Assembly (NCBI RefSeq): GCF_008107625.1
Contig: NZ_SDKK01000012.1
Coordinates: forward strand, 74,356 to 106,820
DNA length: 32,465 bases
Direction of reading: 5' to 3'
From: Zoogloea oleivorans
GTDB taxonomy: Bacteria > Pseudomonadota > Gammaproteobacteria > Burkholderiales > Rhodocyclaceae
In this document: positions 19,752-27,703 of the stretch, in pieces
Numbering within the stretch: position 1 is the first letter of the stretch
Layout: each line of letters starts with the position of its first letter
The notes under the pieces: model-generated
What the model was told of the DNA's origin: nothing
The model's input: only the letters and a program-made list of their open reading frames with translations
Database searches by the model: none
Made by a program: the position numbers and the translations under genes

Positions 19752-20743
19752 AGCTCCTGTGGTTGCAGTCCGGCGGCTGTGGTGGCTGCAGCATGTCCCT
19801 GCTGTGCTCCGGCGCGCAGGACGTGCTGGGGCTGCTCGCATCGGCCGGTATCGAGCTGGCCTGGCATCCGTCCCTGTCGGAAGCCAGTGGCGACGAGGTG
19901 CGGGCGATTCTGGCCGACTTCGAGTCCGGCCGCACGCCGCTGGATCTGCTGTGCGTGGAAGGTTCGCTGCTCACCGGGCCGAATGGCTCGGGGCGGTTTC
20001 ACATGCTGGGCGGCACCGGCCGGCCGATGATCGACTGGGTCAGGAGCCTGGCCGCCCGTGCCCGCTATACGCTGGGCGTCGGCACCTGCGCCACCTATGG
20101 CGGGGTGACGGCCGGCGGCATCAATCCGGCTGGCGCCATTGGTTTGCAGTACGACGGCAACCAGCGTGGCGGCTTGCTGGGGCCGGATTACCGCTCCGCC
20201 GCGGGCCTGCCGGTGATCAACATTGCCGGCTGCCCGACCCATCCGGACTGGGTGACCGACACCTTGCTGGCGCTCGCCCTGGGCCAGTTTGGCGAGGCCG
20301 ACATGGATGCTCTCGGTCGCCCGCGTTTCTACGCCGACCAGCTGGTGCACCACGGCTGCACCCGCAACGAGTTCTACGAGTTCAAGGCCAGCGCCGAGAA
20401 GCCCGGCGACCTCGGCTGCATGATGGAGCACATGGGTTGCGTCGGCACTCAGGCCCATGCCGACTGCAACATCCGGCCGTGGAACGGCGCCGGTTCGTGC
20501 ACCAACGGCGGCTACCCGTGCATCAGTTGTACCGAGCCGGGCTTTGAATCGCCCGGACACGCTTTCGGGCGGACGCCGAAGGTGGCCGGCATTCCCATCG
20601 GCCTGCCCTCCGATATGCCCAAGGCCTGGTTCGTGGCGCTGGCCGCCTTGTCCAAGTCGGCGACGCCGGCGCGGGTGCGCCAGAATGCGGTGGCCGAAAT
20701 GCCGGTGGTGGCGCCGGCCATCCGCAAGACAGGACTGAAATGA
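19748..20743 (+). CDS. hoxB: H2-sensing regulatory hydrogenase, small subunit
   Basis: This 331-residue Fe-S subunit of the cytoplasmic regulatory hydrogenase (HoxB/HupU) starts at GTG in a GTGA overlap with hoxA. It begins directly with the catalytic domain (SGGCGGCSMS, with C11 and C14). It has no Tat signal and no C-terminal anchor, which separates it from an uptake small subunit. Further ligands are visible in GTCATYGG, INIAGCPTHPDW, HHGCTRNEF, GCMMEHMGC and the NGGYPCISC region. With HoxC it detects H2 and signals through HoxJ. It ends in an ATGA overlap with hoxC. Confidence 0.95.
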   Translation: MKLLWLQSGGCGGCSMSLLCSGAQDVLGLLASAGIELAWHPSLSEASGDEVRAILADFESGRTPLDLLCVEGSLLTGPNGSGRFHMLGGTGRPMIDWVRSLAARARYTLGVGTCATYGGVTAGGINPAGAIGLQYDGNQRGGLLGPDYRSAAGLPVINIAGCPTHPDWVTDTLLALALGQFGEADMDALGRPRFYADQLVHHGCTRNEFYEFKASAEKPGDLGCMMEHMGCVGTQAHADCNIRPWNGAGSCTNGGYPCISCTEPGFESPGHAFGRTPKVAGIPIGLPSDMPKAWFVALAALSKSATPARVRQNAVAEMPVVAPAIRKTGLK

Positions 20744-22179
20744 GCCGGATTACGGTCGGACCTTTCAACCGGGTCGAGGGCGATCTGGAAATCAGCCTTG
20801 AAATGGAGAACGGGCGGGTTGCCGCGGCCTACGTGAATTCGCCGCTGTTCCGTGGTTTTGAGCAGATCCTGGTGGGCCGCGAGGCGATGGACGCGCTGGT
20901 GATCGTGCCGCGCATCTGCGGCATCTGCTCGGTGTCCCAGTCGGCTGCCGCGGCGGCGGCGCTGGCCGATCTGGCCGGCGTGCGGCCGACGCCCAACGGG
21001 CAGCGGGTCAGCAACCTGATCCTTGCGGCCGAGAACCTGGCGGATCACTTCACCCATTTCTACCTGTTCTTCATGCCGGACTTTGCCCGCGAGGCCTACC
21101 GGGCACGGCCGTGGTTTGCGGCGGCGGAGGCACGCTTCAAGGCGGTCAGCGGTTCGGCGGCGGGGGACGCGTTGCCGGCCCGGGCGGCCTTCATGCAGAT
21201 CATGGGCCTGCTGGCCGGCAAGTGGCCGCACACCCTCACGCTGCAGCCTGGCGGGGTGGCGCGGGCGCCGCAGGCGGCCGAGCGCCTGCGCGTGTTTGCG
21301 GCTCTGCGTGAATTCCGTGGGTGGCTTGAAAAGCGGCTGTTCGGCGATCGGCTGGAGAACATCACGGCCCTCGAATCGATTGCCGCGCTGCGGCGCTGGA
21401 TGGATGGGCGGTCGGCGACGAGTAGCGATTTTCGTCTGTTTCTCGAGATTGCCGATGACCTGCAACTGGCCCGCTACGGTCGGGCGACGGACCGTTTCCT
21501 CAGCCACGGCGCCTATCCACGGGAGGGCGGCTGGCTCTTGCCCCGGGGTGTGCTCGATCTGCCTGCGGGCTCACTGCAACCCTTTTTGCCCGCCGACGTG
21601 CTGGAGGATGTCAGCCATGCCTGGCTGGAGGACGATCAGCCGCGTCACCCCTCGGAGGGCGACACCCGTCCGGTGGAGGAGAAGGCCGGCGCCTACACCT
21701 GGTGCAAGGCGCCGCGCTGGCAGGAGCAGGTGGTGGAGTGCGGCGCGCTGGCCCGCCAGGCGGTGGCCGGCCATCCGCTGATCCGCGCACTGGTGGTGGA
21801 GGCCGGCGGTAACGTGGCCAGCCGGGTGATCGCCCGGCTGCTCGAACTGGCGCTGGTGGTGCCGGCCATGGAAAGCTGGCTGCGTGATCTGGATGACGGC
21901 CCTTTTTGCGCACAGACCGAGATCCCCGCCGACGGCCGCGGCTGCGGTCTCATCGAAGCGGCCCGGGGTGGGCTGGGTCACTGGCTCACGGTGCGCGGTG
22001 GCCACATCGTGCGCTACCAGATCATTGCCCCGACCACCTGGAACTTCTCGCCCCGCGATGCGGCCGGCACGCCGGGGGCGCTGGAGCAGGCCCTGGTGGG
22101 CCTGCCGGAGGCCGAACCGTTACTGGTTCAGCACGTGGTGCGCAGCTTCGATCCCTGCATGGTCTGCACCGTGCATTGA
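20740..22179 (+). CDS. hoxC: H2-sensing regulatory hydrogenase, large subunit
   Basis: This 479-residue catalytic subunit of the H2 sensor (HoxC/HupV) has nickel ligands C60 and C63 (RICGIC) and C473 and C476 (DPCMVC). The protein stops right at the His of DPCxxCxxH (H479), so there is no tail for a protease. This is the mark of regulatory hydrogenases. Ile62 and Phe110 occupy the positions that are Val77 and Leu125 in HoxG of this window; in Ralstonia HoxC these bulky residues narrow the gas channel and keep oxygen out. It is the last gene of the hypE-X-hoxABC run, with a GC hairpin 3 bases after the stop. Confidence 0.96.
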   Translation: MSRITVGPFNRVEGDLEISLEMENGRVAAAYVNSPLFRGFEQILVGREAMDALVIVPRICGICSVSQSAAAAAALADLAGVRPTPNGQRVSNLILAAENLADHFTHFYLFFMPDFAREAYRARPWFAAAEARFKAVSGSAAGDALPARAAFMQIMGLLAGKWPHTLTLQPGGVARAPQAAERLRVFAALREFRGWLEKRLFGDRLENITALESIAALRRWMDGRSATSSDFRLFLEIADDLQLARYGRATDRFLSHGAYPREGGWLLPRGVLDLPAGSLQPFLPADVLEDVSHAWLEDDQPRHPSEGDTRPVEEKAGAYTWCKAPRWQEQVVECGALARQAVAGHPLIRALVVEAGGNVASRVIARLLELALVVPAMESWLRDLDDGPFCAQTEIPADGRGCGLIEAARGGLGHWLTVRGGHIVRYQIIAPTTWNFSPRDAAGTPGALEQALVGLPEAEPLLVQHVVRSFDPCMVCTVH

Positions 22180-22182
22180 CGA

Positions 22183-22197
22183 GGGGCTGCGCGCCCC
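22183..22197. terminator. GC hairpin between convergent hoxC and the SH3 gene
   Basis: GGGGC and GCCCC arms flank a 5-base loop and sit between two stops only 20 bases apart. It could end transcription from both sides. No T-run follows on either strand, so strength is uncertain. Confidence 0.4.
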
Positions 22198-22199
22198 AG

Positions 22200-23003
22200 T
22201 TACTCGCGGCGTTCGCCGCGGGGGCCGTCAGGCCGGTTGCCGTGTTCGCGAAAGGTCCCTTCCCGGTTACCGCCACGGTTCGGCTCCCGCTCCTGACGCG
22301 GTTGCCCTTCCGGCGGTCGCTGCTGCTGGGGAGGCTGGGGTTGCGGTTGGATCTGCTCCTGGCGCGGCGGGTTGATTCTTTCCCTTTCCTGCTGCTGCGG
22401 TGGCGGGAAGGCGCGTCCTGGCGGCGGGTTCGGTTGATGTGGTGGGTTGATCCGCTCGCGCTCGCGGCCGCGTTCGCGATCTCCGCGATCTCCCCAGTCA
22501 CGCTCGCCGCGCTCGTGGTGTGGCGGGTAGGGCTGATTCCAGCCGCCCCGATGCTCCGGAAAAGGCGGTCGTATCACATGTGGCGGCGGCATCGGGCGCG
22601 ATGGCGGGTGGCGCCAGTGGCGCGGCTCGTTGTACCAGGGCTGGTTGCGGTAATGGTGGCCCCAGTAGTCGCCGATGATGAAGGTGATCAGCGGGATGCC
22701 GATGCTCGCCCCGTACTGGGGAACAGGCAGTGCCTCGCCCATCCAGCTGTACGACAGCCCCCCGCCATACACCCAGCCGCGCTGGCCGTCGGGGAGGATC
22801 ACGTCGCACCACTGGTAGCCCGGCAGGCAACCGGCCACTTCGAGGCCCATGCCCGGAAAAAGAGTGAACAGGATCGGATAGCTGGTGTCGGGGCCGGCAT
22901 ACAGCTGGACCGGCGTGCTGATATAAACCTGTTGCGCCTGGGCAGCAGCAGGCAGCAGCAGGGCGGCCAGGGCAAGGGGGCGAAGCAGCGAACGAAGAGA
23001 CAT
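22200..23003 (-). CDS. Exported SH3-domain protein with a Pro/Arg/Gln-rich tail
   Basis: This 267-residue protein has a signal peptide cut after AQA (residue 23). The start at 23003 was chosen for that signal and a GGGAG site 6 bases upstream; longer readings are not plausible. Residues 25-85 form a bacterial SH3 domain (VQLYAGPDTSYPIL, then GQRGWVYGGGLSY) with two cysteines, C59 and C66, that could pair in the periplasm. From about 130 on the chain is low-complexity, rich in Pro, Arg, Gln and Glu, and probably disordered. Such proteins are often tied to the cell wall. It runs towards hoxC and has no evident link to hydrogenase. The exact partner or ligand is unknown. Confidence 0.85.
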   Translation of the reverse strand: MSLRSLLRPLALAALLLPAAAQAQQVYISTPVQLYAGPDTSYPILFTLFPGMGLEVAGCLPGYQWCDVILPDGQRGWVYGGGLSYSWMGEALPVPQYGASIGIPLITFIIGDYWGHHYRNQPWYNEPRHWRHPPSRPMPPPHVIRPPFPEHRGGWNQPYPPHHERGERDWGDRGDRERGRERERINPPHQPNPPPGRAFPPPQQQERERINPPRQEQIQPQPQPPQQQRPPEGQPRQEREPNRGGNREGTFREHGNRPDGPRGERRE

Positions 23004-23144
23004 GGAGTGCTCCCGGAGGAGTGAAAAGGGTCGGTCAATCTGCCGACGTTGCCCTCCTAGAACGCGCGAGCCGGCCTGCCCGGCCGACATCGACTGTGTA
23101 AGCGCAGATTTCACGGCTTTTCCCCTGTGTTTTTGGCGCTGTGC

Positions 23145-23164
23145 CAGGCTTTCCGGCAAGCCTG
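23145..23164. repeat. Inverted repeat CAGGCTT-N6-AAGCCTG
   Basis: Perfect 7-base arms lie in the 241-base gap between divergent genes, about 20 bases upstream of the sigma28-like promoter. It may be an operator or chance; no T-run follows it. Confidence 0.35.
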
Positions 23165-23183
23165 TGAGCTCCCCATAAGCCGG

Positions 23184-23210
23184 TAAAGTTGTCCTCCGGG
23201 GGGCCGTAGA
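23184..23210 (+). promoter_or_regulatory. Sigma28 (FliA)-like promoter for the gene at 23245
   Basis: TAAAGTTG, an 11-base spacer and GCCGTAGA match the flagellar consensus TAAAGTTT-N11-GCCGATAA. The match is 7 of 8 in the -35, 5 of 8 in the -10 including the key GCCG, and exact in spacing. Transcription would start near 23217, giving a leader of about 28 bases with GAGGAG before the ATG. Confidence 0.55.
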
Positions 23211-23244
23211 GTCGGGCATATCCCTGCCTGTCGAGGAGTCCGCC

Positions 23245-24279
23245 ATGAAAATCGCTGCAGCCAGTCTGGAACTTGCCGCCTTCCATCACACGTCCAGCAA
23301 GGTCGAGGTGGAGGAGCGCCTGTCGGCGTGGGTGGGGCGCCGCTTGCCGTCCCGGAGTGATGCGGATGACGCTTCGTCGCGCAGCGTGTTGCTGTCCGAT
23401 GCGGGGCGACAGGCTTTGAGCAATGATCGGAGCGTGATCTCGGCAGCCAGCGCGCCAGTGTCCGGTGACGAGGTGGAAACCGATCCGAAGCTGGAACTCC
23501 TCAAGTCCATCGTCGAAATGCTGACCGGTCAGCGGATCCACCTGATGTCGGCCTCGGCGATGAGCCCGGATGGGCTGCCTGCTGCCGAGGCGGCCAACGG
23601 GGCCGCCCGCGGGCCGGAGTTCGGTATCGAGTATGAGCGCACCGAGACGCGTCAGAGTAGCGAGGAAACCGGTTTCGAGGCCAGCGGGACGATTCGCACT
23701 GCAGACGGGCAGAACATCCAGTTCAGCGTCGGGCTGTTCATGTCGCGCAGTGAGACCGAAACCAGCAGTTTCAGCTTCCGTGCCGGCAATGCGGTGAGCA
23801 AGGATCCGCTGGTGATCAACTTCGGCGGCAACGCAGCCAGTTTGCGCAACCAGCGCTTCCAGTTCGACCTGATGGGCGATGGCAAACAGGTGGATATTCC
23901 TGTGCTTGGCCAGGGCAGCGGCTTTCTGGTGCTCGACGCGGTGGATAGCGGCAAGGTGAACTCCGGTAAGCAACTGTTCGGGCCGGCCAGCGGCGATGGT
24001 TTTGCCGACCTGGCCAAATACGACAGTGACGCCAACGGCTGGATCGACGAGGCTGACCCGGCATTCCAGCGCCTGGGTGTATGGACGCCGGATGCCAAGG
24101 GCGGTGGCGCCGTGGCGAGCCTGGCAGAGGCCGGCGTCGGGGCGCTCTACCTTGGGTACAGCGCCACGCCTTTCACGCTGAAGGACGGGGCCGAGCTGGG
24201 GGCGGTGCGCAGTTCCGGTATCTACGCCCGCGAGGATGGCAGCGTGGGCACGCTGCAGCAGGTGGATCTGAAGGTCTGA
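23245..24279 (+). CDS. Conserved protein with EF-hand-like calcium loop, probable flagellar regulon member
   Basis: This 344-residue protein has a GAGGAG ribosome site at 23233-23238. The N-terminus MKIAAASLELAAFHHTSSKVE is a pattern I associate with a proteobacterial hypothetical family that lacks a named function. The C-terminal half has PLVINFGGNAASL, a GSGFLVLD-KVNSGKQLFG segment, and then DSDANGWIDEADPAFQRLGVW at about 259-279. The last is an EF-hand-like calcium loop typical of VCBS/dockerin-like repeats. There is no signal peptide. The sigma28-like promoter upstream suggests expression with late flagellar genes. It ends 10 bases from the convergent thioesterase gene. Confidence 0.8.
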   Translation: MKIAAASLELAAFHHTSSKVEVEERLSAWVGRRLPSRSDADDASSRSVLLSDAGRQALSNDRSVISAASAPVSGDEVETDPKLELLKSIVEMLTGQRIHLMSASAMSPDGLPAAEAANGAARGPEFGIEYERTETRQSSEETGFEASGTIRTADGQNIQFSVGLFMSRSETETSSFSFRAGNAVSKDPLVINFGGNAASLRNQRFQFDLMGDGKQVDIPVLGQGSGFLVLDAVDSGKVNSGKQLFGPASGDGFADLAKYDSDANGWIDEADPAFQRLGVWTPDAKGGGAVASLAEAGVGALYLGYSATPFTLKDGAELGAVRSSGIYAREDGSVGTLQQVDLKV

Positions 24280-24288
24280 GGCCCGGGC

Positions 24289-24729
24289 TTACGCCACAAC
24301 GGCCGGTGCGCCTATCTTGATCCGGAAGGCTTCGGGGATGCCGGCGGCCCGCTTGGCGGCGTAATCGAAGAACAGGATGCCCATTTTGCCGCGGGCCACT
24401 TCGCGGCCGCTGGCCTTGTCGGCTACGCGCCACATCAGGTCGAAGCCGTATTTGTTGAAGTCGGCGGGGGCCATCGAGAAGACCAGGGTTTCGCCGTGAA
24501 AGGCTTCGGACTTGTACTGCAGCGCGGCGTCGGCGACCACGATGCCGACCCCTTCCACGTCCAGTTCGTCGTAGCCGAAGGAGCGGAAGAAGCGCACGCG
24601 GGCTTCCGACAGCAGGGCGATGAGGGCGGCGTTGTCGAGGTGCTGGGCCTTGTTGATGTGGGTGATGTAGATCGGCACTTCGGTGGAGAACAGGAAGTGC
24701 TCGGGCAGATCGATGAGGATGCGGGCCAT
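24289..24729 (-). CDS. Hot-dog-fold acyl-CoA thioesterase family protein
   Basis: This 146-residue single-domain protein is of the 4-hydroxybenzoyl-CoA/YbgC thioesterase type. The N-terminal stretch ITHINKAQHLDNAALIALLSEARVRFF resembles the family pattern in which an Asp or Asn next to an aligned His activates water or forms an acyl intermediate. The start at 24729 has AAGGA 7 bases upstream. It stands alone, convergent with the gene before it and divergent from nikR. The substrate cannot be read from the sequence. No tie to hydrogenase is apparent. Confidence 0.85.
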   Translation of the reverse strand: MARILIDLPEHFLFSTEVPIYITHINKAQHLDNAALIALLSEARVRFFRSFGYDELDVEGVGIVVADAALQYKSEAFHGETLVFSMAPADFNKYGFDLMWRVADKASGREVARGKMGILFFDYAAKRAAGIPEAFRIKIGAPAVVA

Positions 24730-24861
24730 GGGTGAATCCTTGGAGGGGGCAGGTCGGAGAAGCCCTGATTATCGCAGTGCAGCGAGGGCGGAGGGGGGAC
24801 GATTGCGCCCGTGTCATGGGCGCAGGCAGAATGGGCCGATTGATCCTGTCCGGAGTGCCCC

Positions 24862-25338
24862 GTGGAACGCTTCACCATTTCCCTCGACGAAGACCTGGCC
24901 CGCGAGTTCGACGCGCTGATTGCGGCGCGGGGGTACTCCAACCGTTCCGAGGCGGTGCGCGACATCCTGCGCGCCCAGATCGAAGCGCGTCGCCTGGCCA
25001 GCGAGGAGGCGAGCCACTGCATCGCCAACCTGTCCTACGTGTACAACCACCACGAGCGCGAGCTGGCCGAGCGGGTTACGCAGGACCAGCATGAACACCA
25101 CGACCTGTGCGTGGCCACACTGCATGCTCATCTGGATCACGACAATTGCATGGAGAGCGTGATCCTGCGCGGCCCGACCAGCGAGGTGCAGGCCTTTGCC
25201 GAGGCGTTGATCGCCAAGCCGGGCATCCGCCACGGCGCGCTCAACCTGGTGACGGCCGAATTCCGCAGTCAGCCGCATTCGCATTCTCACGCGGACGGAC
25301 ACAGCCATCCCCATGGTCACTACCGTCCGCGCAGCTGA
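24862..25338 (+). CDS. nikR: Nickel-responsive regulator NikR
   Basis: This 158-residue ribbon-helix-helix repressor starts at GTG (MERFTISLDEDLAREFDALI), the exact family N-terminus. The DNA-binding part is residues 1-45 and the ACT-like nickel-binding part about 55-135. The residues matching E. coli NikR H76, H87, H89 and C95 are H77, H88, H90 and C96, all present. An extra tail of about 20 residues (137-158) is rich in His (HSHSHADGHSHPHGH), which is unusual and may buffer nickel. hoxJ begins 3 bases after the stop. The NikR-like operator at 26821-26847 before the nickel permease gene is an obvious target. No such site was seen before nikR itself. Confidence 0.97.
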   Translation: MERFTISLDEDLAREFDALIAARGYSNRSEAVRDILRAQIEARRLASEEASHCIANLSYVYNHHERELAERVTQDQHEHHDLCVATLHAHLDHDNCMESVILRGPTSEVQAFAEALIAKPGIRHGALNLVTAEFRSQPHSHSHADGHSHPHGHYRPRS

Positions 25339-25341
25339 GCC

Positions 25342-26688
25342 ATGAGCAACCCGGAGCGTCTGCTGCCCGATTCCACCGCCCTGCTGGCCGCGGCGCCGGA
25401 GGGCGTGGGTGAGGGGGCGTGGATCGATGTGATCCAGAAGATGGACGAGGTCTATTCCGACCTGCTCCAGTACGAGGTGGCGCTGGAGGAGAAGAACGCC
25501 CGGCTGGAGGAGAGTCAGGGTTTCATCCTGTCGGTGCTGACCTCCATTTCCGACATTCTGGTGGTGTGCGACCGGGGCGGACGCATCGAGGATGTGAACC
25601 GTTCTCTGGAGGTGTTCACCGGTCGCTCGCTGGATGAACTGCGCGGCAGCCTGTTCTTCGATCTGCTCGCCGACCCGGCGGCGGTGGGCGTGGCGAAGGG
25701 CCTCTTCGCCCTGCGCAGCGATGCGCCGGTGCACGATTGCGAGCTGGCCCTGCGGGCCGCCGATGGCAGTGCAGTGCCGGTATCGCTCAACTGCACACCG
25801 CGCTATTCGTCGGTGGGCAAGTCGCTGGGGGTGGTGGTCACCGGCCGGCCGGTGGGCGAGCTGCGCAAGGCTTACTCGGCGCTGCGTCAGGCTCACGACG
25901 ACCTGAAGCGCACCCAGCAGCAGCTTCTGCATTCCGAGAAGATGGCTTCGCTTGGGCGGCTGGTGGCGGGGGTGGCCCATGAGCTCAACAACCCGATCAG
26001 CTTCATCCTTGGCAATACCCATGCGCTGAAGCGCTACGCGGCCCGGCTCGGCGAATACCTGGCGGCCGTGCACAGCGGGGAGCCGCCTGAGGCGCTGCTG
26101 GCATTGCGCGAGCGCCTGCGCATCGACCGCATCCTTGGCGATCTGGATCCGCTCATCGAAGGCACCATCGAGGGGGCCGAGCGGACCCGCGACATCGTGG
26201 ATGGCCTCAAACGCTTCTCGGCGCTGGACCGGGAGGAGAGCGTTCGCTTCGATCTGGTGACGGTGGTCGAGCGTTCGGTGAGCTGGGTCTGCAAGGCCGC
26301 GCCGGAGCGTTTCACGGTGACGGTGACCTTGCCGGACAGCTTGCCGGTGATCGGTTCATCGGGACAGATCCAGCAGGTGGTGATGAATCTGGTCCAGAAC
26401 GCCTGCGATGCGACGGCGGAGCAAGGCGCGGCGCGGCTCGAAATTGCCGGCGTGGTCGAGGGGGCGGACGTGGTGCTGCGTTTCCACGACAACGGGCCGG
26501 GTATCGAGGCCCGCCATCTGGCGCATATCTTCGATCCCTTCTTCACCACCAAACCGGTGGGGAGCGGAACCGGGCTGGGGCTGTCGATCAGCTACGGTAT
26601 CGTCGAACGTCACGGCGGCAAGCTGTTGGCCGCCAATCATGCCGACGGCGGTGCCGAGTTCGTGCTGCGCCTGCCGTTGGCGGGGTGA
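25342..26688 (+). CDS. hoxJ: Histidine kinase of the H2-sensing system
   Basis: This 448-residue cytoplasmic kinase (HoxJ/HupT) has a PAS domain at about 60-170 and a short coiled stretch at 175-200. Its dimerisation box carries phosphoacceptor H213 (GVAHELNNPISF). The ATP-binding domain has the N box (NLVQNACDAT), DNGPGI and GSGTGLGLS. No membrane segments are seen, in keeping with a kinase that binds the soluble HoxBC sensor. Every catalytic motif is intact, so it should be active; in some strains HoxJ is mutated. It lies about 3.2 kb from hoxABC, unlike the usual hoxABCJ order, and sits immediately behind nikR in what looks like one transcript. Confidence 0.94.
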   Translation: MSNPERLLPDSTALLAAAPEGVGEGAWIDVIQKMDEVYSDLLQYEVALEEKNARLEESQGFILSVLTSISDILVVCDRGGRIEDVNRSLEVFTGRSLDELRGSLFFDLLADPAAVGVAKGLFALRSDAPVHDCELALRAADGSAVPVSLNCTPRYSSVGKSLGVVVTGRPVGELRKAYSALRQAHDDLKRTQQQLLHSEKMASLGRLVAGVAHELNNPISFILGNTHALKRYAARLGEYLAAVHSGEPPEALLALRERLRIDRILGDLDPLIEGTIEGAERTRDIVDGLKRFSALDREESVRFDLVTVVERSVSWVCKAAPERFTVTVTLPDSLPVIGSSGQIQQVVMNLVQNACDATAEQGAARLEIAGVVEGADVVLRFHDNGPGIEARHLAHIFDPFFTTKPVGSGTGLGLSISYGIVERHGGKLLAANHADGGAEFVLRLPLAG

Positions 26689-26806
26689 GTGCGATCCGCT
26701 GTCACCCAGTGGATGTAGGGCAAGCATGGTTTGCGATCGGGCTGCGTTCTGGCAGGACGCTTGCCATCCGTCCGTGGCGACAGCTTGATGGAACGGTGTT
26801 TTTTGC

Positions 26807-26834
26807 TTGGCATGGATTTTGTATGAACTAAAAT
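26807..26834 (+). promoter_or_regulatory. Sigma70 promoter of the nickel import operon
   Basis: TTGGCA (26807-26812) and TAAAAT (26829-26834) are each one base off consensus and 16 bases apart. The start would be near 26841, about 26 bases before the permease ATG. The NikR-like operator covers the -10 region, so nickel-bound NikR would block RNA polymerase. Confidence 0.65.
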
Positions 26835-26847
26835 AACTTCTTCATAC
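26821..26847. promoter_or_regulatory. NikR-like operator: GTATGA-N15-TCATAC
   Basis: Both half-sites are identical to those of the E. coli NikR operator (GTATGA-N16-TCATAC), but the spacer is 15 rather than 16. The site overlaps a good sigma70 promoter and ends 19 bases before the start codon of a nickel-permease gene, with nikR encoded about 1.5 kb upstream. Context and perfect arms make the call strong despite the spacer. Confidence 0.8.
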
Positions 26848-26866
26848 GCGCGTGCCAGCCGATCCC

Positions 26867-27691
26867 ATGACTGCCTTGCCAACCGACAGCCTCGCCCTCG
26901 TCCTGCTGGTGTTCGTGCTTGGCCTCAAGCACGGTTTCGACGCTGACCATCTGGCCACCATTGACGGCCTGACGCGCTACAACGCCCGGACCAACCCGGG
27001 TCTGGCGCGTTTCTGTGGGACCTTGTTCTCTCTTGGCCACGGGGCGGTGGTGCTGGCGATTGCGCTGGCGGTCAGCCTGCTGTCGCAGGGCTGGACGCCG
27101 CCGGAATGGCTGGAGTTATCGGGCGCATGGATTTCGATTGCCTTCCTGGTCCTGCTTGGTGTGCTCAATTTGCGTGCGGTATTCGCTGCCGAAACGCACG
27201 AAATGGTGCATCCGGTGGGGCTCAAGGGCCGCTGGCTGGGGCGTCTCGGGCAGGTTACCCATCCGGGTGGCGTGGCGCTGGTGGGCGCGCTGTTTGCCTT
27301 GTCATTCGATACGGTGAGTCAGGCCGCGCTGTTTGCGGTGGCTGGCGTACAGGCTGGTGGGTGGCTGCACGCGGTCAGCCTGGGTTTTGTGTTCATGTTC
27401 GGCATGTTGCTGGCGGACGGCGCCAACGGTTTCTGGATCGCCCGGCTGATTGCCCGGGCCGATGATTCCGCCCGTGTGGCGTCGCGCGTGATGGCCTTGG
27501 CGGTGGGGGGCATGAGCCTGCTGGTGGCCGCCTACGGCATTGCCCGGATGGTCCTGCCCGGCATCGCGGCGTGGGGCGAGGGCAAGGAGTTGCTGCTTGG
27601 TGCTGCGGTGATCGGGGTGGTTTTGGCGAGCTTTGTTCTGGGTGTGCGTCTTGCCCGACCACGTGGCGTGGCCAGCCAGGTTGCGGGGTAG
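26867..27691 (+). CDS. hupN: Nickel/cobalt permease of the HoxN/HupN/NixA (NiCoT) family
   Basis: This 274-residue inner membrane permease has several hydrophobic helices. The family signature GLKHGFDADHLATIDGLTR lies near residue 20, and FSLGHGAVV matches the second motif. Two other signatures are altered: LSFDTVSQ instead of LGFDTATE, and MLLADGANG instead of MxLxDTxDG. It may therefore belong to a divergent, shorter branch. The ATG at 26867 was preferred to GTG at 26852 because the latter would lie almost on the predicted transcript start; neither has a good ribosome site. The NikR-like operator upstream argues for nickel as substrate. A TonB-dependent receptor gene follows after 12 bases. 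Confidence 0.9.
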   Translation: MTALPTDSLALVLLVFVLGLKHGFDADHLATIDGLTRYNARTNPGLARFCGTLFSLGHGAVVLAIALAVSLLSQGWTPPEWLELSGAWISIAFLVLLGVLNLRAVFAAETHEMVHPVGLKGRWLGRLGQVTHPGGVALVGALFALSFDTVSQAALFAVAGVQAGGWLHAVSLGFVFMFGMLLADGANGFWIARLIARADDSARVASRVMALAVGGMSLLVAAYGIARMVLPGIAAWGEGKELLLGAAVIGVVLASFVLGVRLARPRGVASQVAG

Positions 27692-27703
27692 AAGAGCGTT
27701 GCG

